From: Citrifermentans bemidjiense Bem
Lineage (GTDB): Bacteria > Desulfobacterota > Desulfuromonadia > Geobacterales > Geobacteraceae
Assembly: GCF_000020725.1 (NCBI RefSeq)
Contig: NC_011146.1
Coordinates: 558,001 to 622,000, forward strand
Direction of reading: 5' to 3'
DNA: 64,000 nt
Below, one piece after another: positions 34,926 to 45,428 of this stretch (positions are counted from its first letter, which is position 1; each line of letters starts with the position of its first letter). The translations under genes were made by a program, and so were the position numbers. A model generated the notes under the pieces. The model had not been told where the DNA came from and made no database searches. It worked only from the letters and a program-made list of their open reading frames with translations.

Positions 34926-35998
34926 GGCTCATCATCGCAGGCGGCGGGACCGGGGGGCATCTCTTCCCGGGGATAGCGGTCGCCGACGAGTTCCTGGCGC
35001 GCAGCCCCGAGAACGAGGTTCTTTTCGTCGGCACCGAGCGCGGTATCGAGGCGCGGCTCCTGCCGAAGCTCGGCTACAAGCTGGCCCTCATCTCGGCAAG
35101 CGGTATGAAGGGGATGGGGACCATCAAGAAGATCATGAGCGCGGGGCGTCTGCTCTACGGCTATTCGCAGTCGAGAAAGATCCTGAAGGAGTTCCGTCCC
35201 GACCTGGTGTTGGGGGTCGGCGGCTACGCCTCGGCACCCATTGTCCTCGCGGCGCGCGGCATGGGGATCAGGCGCTTCATCCATGAGCAAAATGCGTTCC
35301 CCGGCCTCACCAACAAGGTCCTAGGGCGCTTCGTGGACGGCGTCTTCATCTCCATGCCCGAAGCAGAGAGCTTCTTTCCCAAGGAGATGACCCAGATGAC
35401 CGGGAACCCGATCCGGAAGGAGATCCTCTGGGGGTTCCAGGAGCGGGTGCGGAGCATCGGGGACACCTTCAGCATCCTCGTCTTCGGAGGGAGCGCCGGC
35501 GCCCAGCGGGTCAACAGCGCGCTTTTGGAGGCGCTGCCGCATCTGGAGGGAGTGAAGGGGAAACTGAGGATCACGCACCAGACCGGCGAGAAGGACGCGG
35601 CCCGGGTGCGCGAGGGATATCAGGCCCAGGGGTTCCAGGCCCAGGTGCTCAGCTTCATCGACGACATGTCCGCGGCCTACGGCGCCGCCGACCTCGTCGT
35701 CTGCAGGGCCGGTGCGACAACCATCGCCGAGGTCACCGCCTGCGGCAAGGGGTGCATCTTCATCCCCTTCCCGTATGCTGCCGACGACCACCAGAGGAAA
35801 AACGCCGAGTCGCTGGTGCACAAAAACGCCGGCGTCATGATCCTGGAAGAAGATCTCACCGGCGAGCGGCTGGCGGCGAAGATCCTCGAACTGATGGAGC
35901 ACCCAGCCGAGCTTGCCGAGATAGAGAAGAACGCCCGAGCCCTGGCCCAGTTAGACGCAGCCCAGGCCATCGTCTCGGCTATGGTGAGTAAAAACTAA
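34922..35998 (+). CDS. murG: UDP-GlcNAc:lipid I GlcNAc transferase MurG
   Basis: A 358-residue peripheral membrane glycosyltransferase (GT28) that converts lipid I to lipid II. The N-terminal GGGTGGHLFPG loop, GVGGYASAP, HEQNAFPGLTNK and the C-terminal donor-binding CRAGATTIAEV with FPYAADDHQRKNA are all present. The ATG overlaps the ftsW stop by 4 bases. Confidence 0.97.
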   Translation: MRLIIAGGGTGGHLFPGIAVADEFLARSPENEVLFVGTERGIEARLLPKLGYKLALISASGMKGMGTIKKIMSAGRLLYGYSQSRKILKEFRPDLVLGVGGYASAPIVLAARGMGIRRFIHEQNAFPGLTNKVLGRFVDGVFISMPEAESFFPKEMTQMTGNPIRKEILWGFQERVRSIGDTFSILVFGGSAGAQRVNSALLEALPHLEGVKGKLRITHQTGEKDAARVREGYQAQGFQAQVLSFIDDMSAAYGAADLVVCRAGATTIAEVTACGKGCIFIPFPYAADDHQRKNAESLVHKNAGVMILEEDLTGERLAAKILELMEHPAELAEIEKNARALAQLDAAQAIVSAMVSKN

Positions 35999-36004
35999 GG
36001 GCGA

Positions 36005-36147
36005 GATAAAGATAAAGATAAAGATAAAGAAAAGGCTTGAGGGCCTGAGAGTGGTTCGAGACAACGAAGGAAGTGGCTTTGAGACATTGACGATAGAGCG
36101 AGGTTGAGAAGCTAGGGTTTTACTCAATCTTTATCTTTATCTTTATC
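36005..36147. repeat. Hexad-ended inverted-repeat element between murG and murC
   Basis: 143 bp. The left end is (GATAAA)x4 (36005-36028) and the right end is (TTTATC)x3 preceded by ATC (36127-36147), inverted. The core is about 98 bp with no ORF and contains TTGACGAT, an 8-mer also present in heptad element copy 2. The ends could form a long stem in RNA or a cruciform. Confidence 0.75.
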
Positions 36148-36170
36148 TGCGACCGAAGGGAGCACAGAGA

Positions 36171-37556
36171 GTGTACGGAAAAATAGAGAGAATACATTTC
36201 GTCGGCATCGGCGGCATCGGGATGAGCGGCATCGCGGAGGTGCTCCTGAACCTGGGGTACAAGGTTTCGGGATCGGACCTGCGTGGCTCGGAGATCACCC
36301 AGCGGCTGGAGAGCCTGGGAGGCGAGATCTTCTTCGGGCACGCCGCCGAGAACGTGGCGAACGCCGACGTGGTGGTCATCTCCAGCGCCGTCCACGACGA
36401 CAACCCCGAGGTGGTCGAGGCGCATCTGAGGCTGATACCGGTGATCCCACGTGCCGAGATGCTGGCCGAGCTGATGCGCATGAAGTACGGCATCGCCGTC
36501 GCCGGGACCCACGGCAAGACCACGACCACCTCCATGGTGGCGACCATCCTCTCCAAGGGGGGGATCGACCCGACCATCGTCATCGGCGGCAGGCTCAACT
36601 CGCTTGGCACCAACGCGAGGCTGGGACAGGGACAGTTCCTGGTGGCCGAGGCGGACGAGTCGGACGGCTCTTTCCTGCTCCTCTCCCCCACCATAGCCGT
36701 GGTCACCAACATCGACGCCGACCACCTCGACTTCTACAGCGGCATCGAGGAGATCAAGGACACCTTCGTCGAGTTCATCAACAAGATCCCCTTCTACGGG
36801 CTTGCCGTACTCTGCCTGGACAACGGCAACATAGCCGACGTCCTGCCCCGGGTGAAGAAGCGCTTCACGAGCTACGGCATGTCGGCCCAGGCGGACTTCA
36901 GGGCCACCGACGTGAAGCTCTCTGGGTTCTCGACCAGCTTCGTGGCGCATCACAAAGGGGTGCGGCTGGGAGAGATCACCTTCTCCATGCCGGGCGCCCA
37001 CAACGTACTGAACGCGCTGGCCGCGATCGCCGTGGCCATGGAGCTGGACATCCCGTTCGAGACCATCCAGGAAGGTTTCGCCGGGTTCGGCGGGGTGGGG
37101 CGCCGCTTCCATCTGAAGGGGGAGGCCAACGGCATCATGGTGGTGGACGACTACGGGCATCACCCGACCGAGATCAAGGCGACCTTGGGCGCCGCCAAGG
37201 CAGGCTTTGCCGAGAACCGTCTGGTCGTCGTGTTCCAGCCGCACCGCTATTCCAGGACCAAGGAGCTCTTCGAGGAGTTCGTCAAGGCGTTCCACGACGC
37301 CGACGTCCTGATCCTGACCGACATCTATCCGGCGGGGGAGGCCCCCATCGAGGGGGTGACCGCCGAGGCGCTGGCAAACAGGGTCCGCAGGCACGGCCAG
37401 AAGGACGTCACCTGGATCTCCGACCGCGACAAGCTCTGCGAGCACCTGGAGCGCGTGCTTGCTCCCGGCGACATCCTGCTGACCCTTGGGGCCGGCAACG
37501 TCTGGCAGGTGGGAGAGACCATGCTGCTGCGGTTGAAGGCCGCGAAGGAGAGCTGA
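36171..37556 (+). CDS. murC: UDP-MurNAc:L-Ala ligase MurC
   Basis: A 461-residue ligase that starts the stem peptide by adding L-alanine. The N-terminal [17 protein letters not shown], the ATP loop [14 protein letters not shown] and [14 protein letters not shown] are textbook MurC motifs. It has a GTG start with GGGAGC upstream. A 172-bp spacer with the hexad-ended repeat separates it from murG, the largest such break in the early cluster. Confidence 0.96.
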
Positions 37557-37558
37557 GG

Positions 37559-38461
37559 TTGACACGGGGCGAGCTCGAACAAGCGGTCCAGGGGGTGCGC
37601 GGCACGGTCAAGTGGGACGAGCCGATGTGGCAGCACACCTCCCTTAAAGTCGGGGGTCCGGCGGATCTTTACTTCGAGCCCGCCGATCTGCCCGACCTTC
37701 ACGAGACCGTGGAGAAGCTCCTCGCCGCGAAGATCCCTTACCTGGTGCTGGGAGGGGGGTACAACCTGCTGGTGCGCGACGGCGGCATCAGAGGGTGCGT
37801 CATCTCGCTCAAGAAACTGGACACCCTGGAGATGCAGCCGGGCGCGAGACTCGAAGTGGGCGCGGGGGTAACCAACTCCACCCTCTGCCGCTTCGCCGCC
37901 GAGCATTGCCTTGGGGGGATGGAATTTCTCAGCGGCATTCCCGGAAGCTTCGGCGGAGCGCTCACCATGAACGCCGGCGCCCAGGGTGGCGAGACGCTGC
38001 AGCGGGTCGAGACGCTCATCACTTTGCGTGAGGGAAAGCTCTTGGTGCGCAAAGCCGCTGAGCTGGAATTCGGTTACCGCTACTTGAGGCTTTTGCCGGG
38101 AGAGATCGTCCTGGGGGCGAAGCTCAGGCTCGAACCTGCCGAACGCCGCATCATCGAGGAGCGGATGCAGGCCAACATCGCCAGAAGAAGCGGGACGCAG
38201 CGGGTCACCTATCCCAATGCCGGGTCCTTCTTCAAGAACCCGTCGGGGCGGCACGCCTGGGAGCTGATCGACCGGGCCGGCATGCGCGGCGTCACCGTCG
38301 GCGGTGCTCAGGTCTCAGAGGCGCACACCAACTTCCTGGTCAATCGCGGCGGCGCGTGTGCCGCGGACTTCACTTCGCTCGCGGCGCTGGTGAAGCTGAG
38401 GGTGAAGGAGACCAGCGGCGTCGACCTCGAGGAAGAGGTCCGCCTGGTAGGCGAAGAGTAG
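37559..38461 (+). CDS. murB: UDP-N-acetylenolpyruvoylglucosamine reductase MurB
   Basis: A 300-residue FAD enzyme that reduces UDP-GlcNAc-enolpyruvate with NADPH to UDP-MurNAc. It has the FAD-binding LVLGGGYNLLVRDGG, FLSGIPGSFGGALTMNAG and, near the C-terminus, NAGSFFKNP with the catalytic serine region. It is the shorter type II MurB, without the extra E. coli loop. The TTG start lies 2 bp after the murC stop with AAGGAG upstream. Confidence 0.95.
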   Translation: MTRGELEQAVQGVRGTVKWDEPMWQHTSLKVGGPADLYFEPADLPDLHETVEKLLAAKIPYLVLGGGYNLLVRDGGIRGCVISLKKLDTLEMQPGARLEVGAGVTNSTLCRFAAEHCLGGMEFLSGIPGSFGGALTMNAGAQGGETLQRVETLITLREGKLLVRKAAELEFGYRYLRLLPGEIVLGAKLRLEPAERRIIEERMQANIARRSGTQRVTYPNAGSFFKNPSGRHAWELIDRAGMRGVTVGGAQVSEAHTNFLVNRGGACAADFTSLAALVKLRVKETSGVDLEEEVRLVGEE

Positions 38462-38477
38462 AAAATTAAGGTGAACT

Positions 38478-38582
38478 CTCCCCTCCCTTGACGGGAGGGG
38501 CAGGGGGTGGGTGAAGCCGCACGGTATGGGAATGATGGCACCTTCCCCCACCCCCTAACCCCCTCCCGCAAGGGGAGGGGGG
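38478..38582. repeat. GC-rich inverted-repeat element, murB-ddl spacer
   Basis: About 105 bp, the same family as 32319-32426 but in opposite orientation: CCCTCCC-TTGAC-GGGAGGG, GGGTGGGTGAAGC, a variable middle, then CCCCTCCC-GCAA-GGGGAGGGG. A short piece of another repeat type (GAACCTTTGAAAAAGGGGGG, near 38608) follows before ddl. Confidence 0.8.
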
Positions 38583-38676
38583 ATCAAGAGCGTCTTTCCC
38601 CGGAAGAACCTTTGAAAAAGGGGGGAGGGGCGTTGGCGGATGGTTCTTGTAATAGATGAACCGAAAGGATTGGGCG

Positions 38677-39594
<918 letters not shown>

Positions 39595-39662
39595 CTAGCG
39601 GCACGAGTAACCTGTGATGTTATTCAATGCTTCCATGACTCAACTTTTTTGACGGTAAAAAA

Positions 39663-40487
39663 ATGCGCGATCTTCATGCCAAAAAACAGCGGGTGCCCCA
39701 CAACAGGGTCAAGAAACCGCCCAAGGAACGTAAGCCCATCAACTGGGGCCCGATCCTGAAGTACGCCTCCAGGGGATTCGGCGGCGCCGCGCTCTGCGCC
39801 GGCCTCGGCTTCGGGGGATGGCAGATCTACAACCTGGTGTCGCGGACCACGCTGCTGCGGCTGGAGGCCATAGAGGTCTCCCCCCTGAAACGCGTCTCCC
39901 GCGAAGAGATCATCACCCTTGCCGGGGTGAGGCCCGGGGACTCGATGTTGAAGGTCGACCTGAAGACCGTGGTGGCGAGGCTTTCCAAAAACCCCTGGCT
40001 CGAGCAGGTCCAGGTGCGGCGCTACTTCCCGCACACGCTGTCGATAACCGTTTCGGAAAGGGCGCCGCAGGCGGTGGCCAACGTCGGCTGCCTCTATTAC
40101 CTGGACGACAAGGGAGTGCTCTTCAAATCGCTGGTCGAAGGGGACCGGCTCGACTACCCCCTCATCACCGGTTTCACCGAGGAGGAGTTGGCACAGGACC
40201 CCAAGGGTTGCCAGGACGCGCTGAAAAACGCCCTGGCCCTGATCGACACCCTGAAGAAAGGGGGCGTCTTCAGCCTGGAGGACATCTCGGAGATCCATTA
40301 CAGCAAGGGGTACGGTTTCACCCTGTTCACCATGCAGGGGGGGGTGCCGGTGAAACTCGGCAACGGCGGGTTCAGCGAAAAGCTGACGCGACTGGCCGGC
40401 ATCTACAAGGAACTTCAGCCGCAGATGCAGGCGCTCGACTACATAGATCTTGATTACGCTGACAAAATCATAGTTAAAAAAGTGTAG
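39663..40487 (+). CDS. ftsQ: Cell division protein FtsQ
   Basis: A 274-residue bitopic protein: a basic cytoplasmic tail (about 1-35), one transmembrane helix (about 40-60), a POTRA domain (about 65-135, LLRLEAIEVSPLKRVSREEIITLAGV) and the FtsQ beta domain. It links FtsL/FtsB to the early divisome. Identity is supported by position between ddl and ftsA. Confidence 0.92.
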   Translation: MRDLHAKKQRVPHNRVKKPPKERKPINWGPILKYASRGFGGAALCAGLGFGGWQIYNLVSRTTLLRLEAIEVSPLKRVSREEIITLAGVRPGDSMLKVDLKTVVARLSKNPWLEQVQVRRYFPHTLSITVSERAPQAVANVGCLYYLDDKGVLFKSLVEGDRLDYPLITGFTEEELAQDPKGCQDALKNALALIDTLKKGGVFSLEDISEIHYSKGYGFTLFTMQGGVPVKLGNGGFSEKLTRLAGIYKELQPQMQALDYIDLDYADKIIVKKV

Positions 40488-40504
40488 GGGAAAAGGGAGG
40501 GAGC

Positions 40505-41740
40505 ATGTCCACTAGAAGGGATAATCTCATCGTAGGGCTCGACATAGGCACTACCAAGATCTGCGCCATCGTGGGGAACGTGACTGAGGAAGGCATCGAC
40601 ATCGTCGGTATCGGCACCAGTCCGTCCAAGGGGCTCAGAAAAGGGGTGGTGATCAACATCGAGAGCACCGTCGCCGCCATCAAGAAGGCGATCGAAGAGG
40701 CCGAGCTCATGGCCGGCTGCGAGATCAAGTCGGTCTACGCGGGGATCGCCGGCGGCCACATCAAGGGGTTCAACTCCCAGGGCGTGATCGCCATCAAGAA
40801 CCGCGAGGTCTCTCCCGAGGACGTGAAACGCGTCATCGAGGCGGCGAAGGCGATCGCCATCCCGATGGACCGCGAGGTGATCCACATCCTCCCCCAGGAA
40901 TTCATCATCGACGACCAGGACGGCATTCGCGAGCCGCTGGGGATGAGCGGGGTGCGCCTGGAAGCGAAAGTCCATATCGTCACCGGCGCCGTCGCGAGCG
41001 CCCAGAACATCGTCAAGTCGTGCAACCGGGCAGGCCTCGAGGTCGCCGACATCGTCCTTGAGCAGCTCTCCTCCTCCGAGGCGGTGCTCTCCTCCGACGA
41101 GAAGGAACTCGGCGTGGCCCTGGTCGATATCGGCGGCGGCACCACCGACATCGCAATCTTCGTGGACGGCGCCATCAAGCACACCTCGGTCCTTTCGCTT
41201 GGGGGGAACCACCTGACCAACGACATCGCGGTCGGTCTCAGGACCCCGATGGCCGAGGCCGAGCGCATCAAGCAGAAGTACGGCTGCTGCCTCTCTTCGC
41301 TTGTGGGCAAAGACGAGACCATCGAGGTCCCGAGCGTCGGAGGGAGGAAGCCGCGCATCCTTTCCCGCCAGCTGCTCTGCGAAATCCTGGAGCCGCGCGT
41401 CGAGGAGATCTTCACCCTGGTGAACCGCGAGATCGTGAAGAGCGGCCTGGAAGATTCCATCGCCTCCGGCGTGGTCATCACCGGCGGTTCCACCATCCTC
41501 GAAGGGATGCCGGAACTGGCCGAGCAGATCTTCAACCTTCCGGTGCGCCGCGGGCTTCCGCAGCGGATCGGCGGACTTACCGACGTCGTTAATTCGCCGG
41601 TTTACGCGACCGGCGTCGGCCTTGTCGTCTACGGCAGCAAGAACGTCGGCGTGCACGAGTTCCCGACCCAGCAAAGCGACGAGACGGTCTTCCGCAGGGT
41701 GAGCCGCAGGATGAAGGATTGGTTTGGAGAATTTTTTTAA
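40505..41740 (+). CDS. ftsA: Cell division protein FtsA
   Basis: A 411-residue actin-like ATPase that tethers FtsZ to the membrane. It has the phosphate-1 loop VGLDIGTTKICAIVG, the SHS2/1C subdomain, the phosphate-2 loop VDIGGGTTDIAIF and the adenosine loop ITGGSTILEGM. The extreme C-terminus RRMKDWFGEFF is the amphipathic membrane-binding helix. AAGGGAGGG precedes the ATG. Confidence 0.97.
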   Translation: MSTRRDNLIVGLDIGTTKICAIVGNVTEEGIDIVGIGTSPSKGLRKGVVINIESTVAAIKKAIEEAELMAGCEIKSVYAGIAGGHIKGFNSQGVIAIKNREVSPEDVKRVIEAAKAIAIPMDREVIHILPQEFIIDDQDGIREPLGMSGVRLEAKVHIVTGAVASAQNIVKSCNRAGLEVADIVLEQLSSSEAVLSSDEKELGVALVDIGGGTTDIAIFVDGAIKHTSVLSLGGNHLTNDIAVGLRTPMAEAERIKQKYGCCLSSLVGKDETIEVPSVGGRKPRILSRQLLCEILEPRVEEIFTLVNREIVKSGLEDSIASGVVITGGSTILEGMPELAEQIFNLPVRRGLPQRIGGLTDVVNSPVYATGVGLVVYGSKNVGVHEFPTQQSDETVFRRVSRRMKDWFGEFF

Positions 41741-41852
41741 AATAAACACAAGATGTAGTGATTTAAGGCTTCCATTACACAACTAAACGTAGTATAAGAC
41801 CGGCTAATATTTTTTTTAGCCACCGCCGGGGGGCGCGACCAGGGAGGAGTTC

Positions 41853-43013
41853 ATGTTTCACTTCGATGAGAGCATCGATCAAAGTGCGAAGATAAAAGTG
41901 ATTGGCGTTGGCGGATCCGGCGGGAATGCAGTCAACACCATGATGAGCGTGGGTATCGCGGGGGTCGACTTCATCGTCGCCAACACCGACGCCCAGGCGC
42001 TCAGGATGTCCAAGGCCCAGGTTAAGATCCAGATCGGCACGGAGCTTACCAAGGGACTCGGGGCGGGCGCCAACCCGAACGTCGGGCGCGACGCTGCCCT
42101 TGAGGACAGGGACAAGGTCCACGAGGCGCTGAAGGGCGCGGACATGATCTTCATAGCGGCCGGCATGGGCGGCGGCACCGGCACCGGTGCGGCGCCTGTC
42201 ATCGCCGAGGTTGCTCGCGAGCACGGGGCTCTCACCGTGGGCGTGGTCACCAAGCCGTTTTCCCGCGAGGGGCGCCAGCGTTTGGCCAAGGGCGAGGACG
42301 GCATCAAGGAGCTGAAGAAACATGTCGACTCCCTGATCGTCATCCCCAACGACCGTCTGCTCGGCCTGGCCGGGAAGTCCATGTCCATCCTCGACGCCTT
42401 CAAACCCTCCGACGACGTGCTGCGCCAGGCGGTGCAGGGCATCTCCGACCTGATCACCCAGTCCGGCCTGATCAACGTCGACTTCGCCGACGTGAAGTCG
42501 ATCATGAGCGAGCGCGGCATGGCGATGATGGGCATCGGCATCGGCTCCGGCGAGAACCGCGCCATCGATGCCGCCGTCAAGGCCATCTCCAGCCCGCTGC
42601 TCGAAGACATCGACATCTCCGGCGCCAAGGGCGTTCTGGTCAACATCTCCGGCTCCGCCTCCATGACCATGGATGAGTTCGACGCGGCCAGCAAGGTGAT
42701 CCACGAGAAGGTGCACGAAGACGCGAACATCATCGTGGGTCTGGTCATCGACGAGACTCTGGGCGAGACCATCAAGGTCACCGCCATCGCCACCGGCTTC
42801 GGCGACCGTTTCGACCTGGAGAAAGGGCGTCACGAGATGAAGAGCGTGGCCACCATGGCCACCATGGTGAAGCCGGTCGAAAGCAGGCTGGAGATCCCGA
42901 CCTTCATCCGCGAAAAGCAGCAGCGCGAGACCCAGGTGCGCCAGCGCAGCTTCCTCTCCGACGATGAGGATCAGTACGACATCCCGACCTTCCTGAGGAA
43001 GTCCGTAGACTAA
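41853..43013 (+). CDS. ftsZ: Cell division GTPase FtsZ
   Basis: A 386-residue tubulin homologue that forms the Z ring. It has [17 protein letters not shown], the tubulin signature [16 protein letters not shown], and the T7 synergy loop [12 protein letters not shown]-like segment ([12 protein letters not shown]). A linker (about 325-370) leads to the conserved C-terminal peptide YDIPTFLRK that binds FtsA. The 112-bp spacer after ftsA carries a small GGCTAA/TTAGCC hairpin, so extra transcription control of ftsZ is possible. Confidence 0.98.
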   Translation: MFHFDESIDQSAKIKVIGVGGSGGNAVNTMMSVGIAGVDFIVANTDAQALRMSKAQVKIQIGTELTKGLGAGANPNVGRDAALEDRDKVHEALKGADMIFIAAGMGGGTGTGAAPVIAEVAREHGALTVGVVTKPFSREGRQRLAKGEDGIKELKKHVDSLIVIPNDRLLGLAGKSMSILDAFKPSDDVLRQAVQGISDLITQSGLINVDFADVKSIMSERGMAMMGIGIGSGENRAIDAAVKAISSPLLEDIDISGAKGVLVNISGSASMTMDEFDAASKVIHEKVHEDANIIVGLVIDETLGETIKVTAIATGFGDRFDLEKGRHEMKSVATMATMVKPVESRLEIPTFIREKQQRETQVRQRSFLSDDEDQYDIPTFLRKSVD

Positions 43014-43040
43014 GGCCCCCCCCTCCGAAAAAGAAGAAAA

Positions 43041-43076
43041 AGGCCCGGTCTCCGCAAGGGGAGCCGGGCCTTTTTG
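43041..43076 (+). terminator. Terminator of the dcw cluster
   Basis: AGGCCCGGTCTCC-GCAA-GGGGAGCCGGGCCT with one mismatch, then TTTTTG, 27 bp after ftsZ. Confidence 0.9.
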
Positions 43077-43115
43077 TGTTTTGGGGATGATTCCGGGGGA
43101 AGCCGCTCTTGGTCC

Positions 43116-43141
43116 CCCCTCCCGTCAAGGGAGGGGGGGCT
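43116..43141. repeat. Single arm of the GC-rich dcw repeat family
   Basis: CCCCCCTCCC-GTCAA-GGGAGGGGGGG, the same hairpin that ends the elements at 32319-32426 and 38478-38582, here alone. Confidence 0.7.
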
Positions 43142-43161
43142 GTATGCCCGGAATTCTTCTG

Positions 43162-43185
43162 GTTCCCAAGGTGGACCTTGGGAAC
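43162..43185. repeat. Palindromic repeat GTTCCCAAGG
   Basis: GTTCCCAAGG-TGGA-CCTTGGGAAC, a perfect 10-bp inverted repeat of a form common as dispersed palindromes in bacterial intergenic DNA. It lies between the dcw terminator and the kinase gene; the rest of 43186-43352 shows nothing clear. Confidence 0.65.
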
Positions 43186-43352
43186 GAGATTTTACGAGGA
43201 CCAAGGACCAGGCGATGCTATTTCGTTCCCCCCTTTGCTCTTCGTTGCAATTTCGCCCCTAAAGAAAACGCGTAGTTTACCGATACGGGACAGTGGTCCT
43301 CATTAAACCAAAAGGACCACCGCCGGAAGCTTACGGCCAGGAACCTTGCCCG

Positions 43353-45422
43353 ATGTCCGATCGACCACTTTACAACAGCAAGATAATCAACAACTTCGTC
43401 GCGCTGCTGAAGAAAAAGCATGCGGACGTGGACGTGCGCGAGCTTTTGAACTATGCGGAGATAAGCCCGTACGAGCTGAGCGACGAAGGGCACTGGCTCA
43501 CCCAGCGGCAGGTCGACCGTTTCCACGACAAGATGTCCTATCTCCTGGGGGGCAAAGAACTAGCCCGGGAAGGAGGGCGTTACGCCGCCTCCGAAGAGGC
43601 ATTGGGCGTGATGGCCAAGTACACCTTCGGCTTCATCGGGCCGGCCAACACCCTGGTCGCCATAGGCAAATGCGCCTCCAACTTCACCCGTTCCGCCGTC
43701 TATCAATCCCGCAAGCTCGCCGACAACAAGGTGGAGATCACGGTAACCCCCCATTCCGACGTGGAGGAAAAGCCTTTCCAGTGCGAAAACCGCATCGGCT
43801 TTTTCGAGGCGATCGTCCAGATGTTCGACCACGACATCCCCTCCGTCGAACACCCCGAGTGCATCTTCAAGGGGGGCTCCTGCTGCAGGTACATCGTCTC
43901 CTGGAAGAAGACCTGGGCCGGCAAGATCCGGTTGGTCAGAAACCTCCAGGTGCCGGTCGTGCTCGTACTCTACGGGGTGCTCCACCACTTCTACCGAATC
44001 GGGCACCTGGGCGAGATGCTGGTAGCGCTCGCCTTCATGCAACTGGGCGCGTCCTACCTCGCCGAGCGGCTGGAGAAGAAAGAGATACTCGCCACCCTGG
44101 CCGGCGTGCAGGAGTCGACGGAGCAGATGGTCGACCAGATCGGCGTCAACTACAACAACGCCCGGATGGTAAACGAGGTGGGGCAGGCCCTGAGCACGCA
44201 AAGCGGCATAGACGAGGTGCTGCAGAATGTGATCGGCGCCCTCGAGAAGCGGCTGGGGTATGACCGGTGCCTTATCATGCTGGCGGACAAGAACAAATCG
44301 TGCCTTAAGTTCCGCACCGGGGTCGGCATCAACGACAAGCAACTGAAAGCGCTGAAAAAGGCCTCCTTCGATCTCACCAACCCTGGCGCCAAAGGGGCCT
44401 TCGTAACCTGCTTCCGGGAACAAAGGACGATGTTCGTCGACTTTTCCGAGGTGACGCACATTCACTCCGAGCAGAGCATCAACCTCTCCGAGGTGCTGGA
44501 GGCGCAATCCTTCATCTGTTGCGCCATTGTCTTCGAGGGAGAGTCGCTGGGTATCCTGGCGGTGGACAACATGAAGACCCAGCGGCCGCTGACCCAAAGC
44601 GACATGAGCCTTTTGACCGGTCTCGCGCCGGTCATCGGCATGAGCCTTCGCAACGCCATGCACCTGGAGCGCGAAAGGAGGATGGCGGAGCAGATCAGGC
44701 AGTCGCAGAAGATGGAAGCCGTCGGGGTGCTGGCAGGAGGAATCGCGCACGATTTCAACAACCTGCTGACCGGTATGATCGGGTACGTCAGCCTGGCGCT
44801 GATGACCATTAAGGAGGAGGACCCCGCCACGAAGTACCTGGACCAGGTCGTCTCCGCCGCCGACCGGGCCGCCGACCTCACCCAGAGGCTCCTCGCCTTC
44901 AGCAGAAAGCAGATCAACCACCCGGAACCGGTGGACCTGAACCAGATCGTGAACAACGTGAGAAAGCTCCTGAGCAGACTGGTTACGGCGAAAATCGAGC
45001 TGAAGGTCGAACCGAGCGAGGGGATGTTGCCGGTGGTCGCGGATTCGAGCCAGATCGACCAGATGGTGATGAACCTGGTCACCAACGCGCGGGACGCCAT
45101 GCCCACCGGGGGGACGCTGACCATAACCACCGAAGCGATGGAGCTGACCGAGGAGTGGGTGGAGTCGCACGGATACGGCAGTATCGGCTCTTACGCCGTT
45201 TTATCCGTCACCGACACGGGGACCGGCATGGACGAGGCGACCAGGGCCCACGTTCTCGAGCCGTTTTTTACCACGAAGGAAGTGGGGAAGGGGAGCGGGT
45301 TAGGTCTGGCCATCGTGTACGGGATCGTGAAGCAGCACGAAGGGCACCTGGAGATCTACAGCAAGCCTGGCGCAGGGACCACCTTGAACGTCTATCTCCC
45401 GCTCATTGCACCTGCGCCCTAG
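43353..45422 (+). CDS. Sensor histidine kinase, intact paralogue of the 7274-9788 kinase
   Basis: 689 residues. It has the same N-terminal ligand-binding domain (about 1-190, SNFTRSAVYQSRKLADNKVEITVTP; FKGGSCCRYIVSW), hydrophobic segments (about 200-240), a GAF-like domain (about 290-440), HisKA with GGIAHDFNNLLTGMIG and HATPase with MNLVTNARDAM and DTGTGMDEATRAHVLEPFFTTKE. It stops right after the ATPase domain, so unlike its paralogue it has no receiver and must use a separate response regulator. The ATG at 43353 aligns with the paralogue's start. It ends 6 bp from the convergent dnaE2 stop. Confidence 0.88.
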   Translation: MSDRPLYNSKIINNFVALLKKKHADVDVRELLNYAEISPYELSDEGHWLTQRQVDRFHDKMSYLLGGKELAREGGRYAASEEALGVMAKYTFGFIGPANTLVAIGKCASNFTRSAVYQSRKLADNKVEITVTPHSDVEEKPFQCENRIGFFEAIVQMFDHDIPSVEHPECIFKGGSCCRYIVSWKKTWAGKIRLVRNLQVPVVLVLYGVLHHFYRIGHLGEMLVALAFMQLGASYLAERLEKKEILATLAGVQESTEQMVDQIGVNYNNARMVNEVGQALSTQSGIDEVLQNVIGALEKRLGYDRCLIMLADKNKSCLKFRTGVGINDKQLKALKKASFDLTNPGAKGAFVTCFREQRTMFVDFSEVTHIHSEQSINLSEVLEAQSFICCAIVFEGESLGILAVDNMKTQRPLTQSDMSLLTGLAPVIGMSLRNAMHLERERRMAEQIRQSQKMEAVGVLAGGIAHDFNNLLTGMIGYVSLALMTIKEEDPATKYLDQVVSAADRAADLTQRLLAFSRKQINHPEPVDLNQIVNNVRKLLSRLVTAKIELKVEPSEGMLPVVADSSQIDQMVMNLVTNARDAMPTGGTLTITTEAMELTEEWVESHGYGSIGSYAVLSVTDTGTGMDEATRAHVLEPFFTTKEVGKGSGLGLAIVYGIVKQHEGHLEIYSKPGAGTTLNVYLPLIAPAP

Positions 45423-45428
45423 CTTCCC

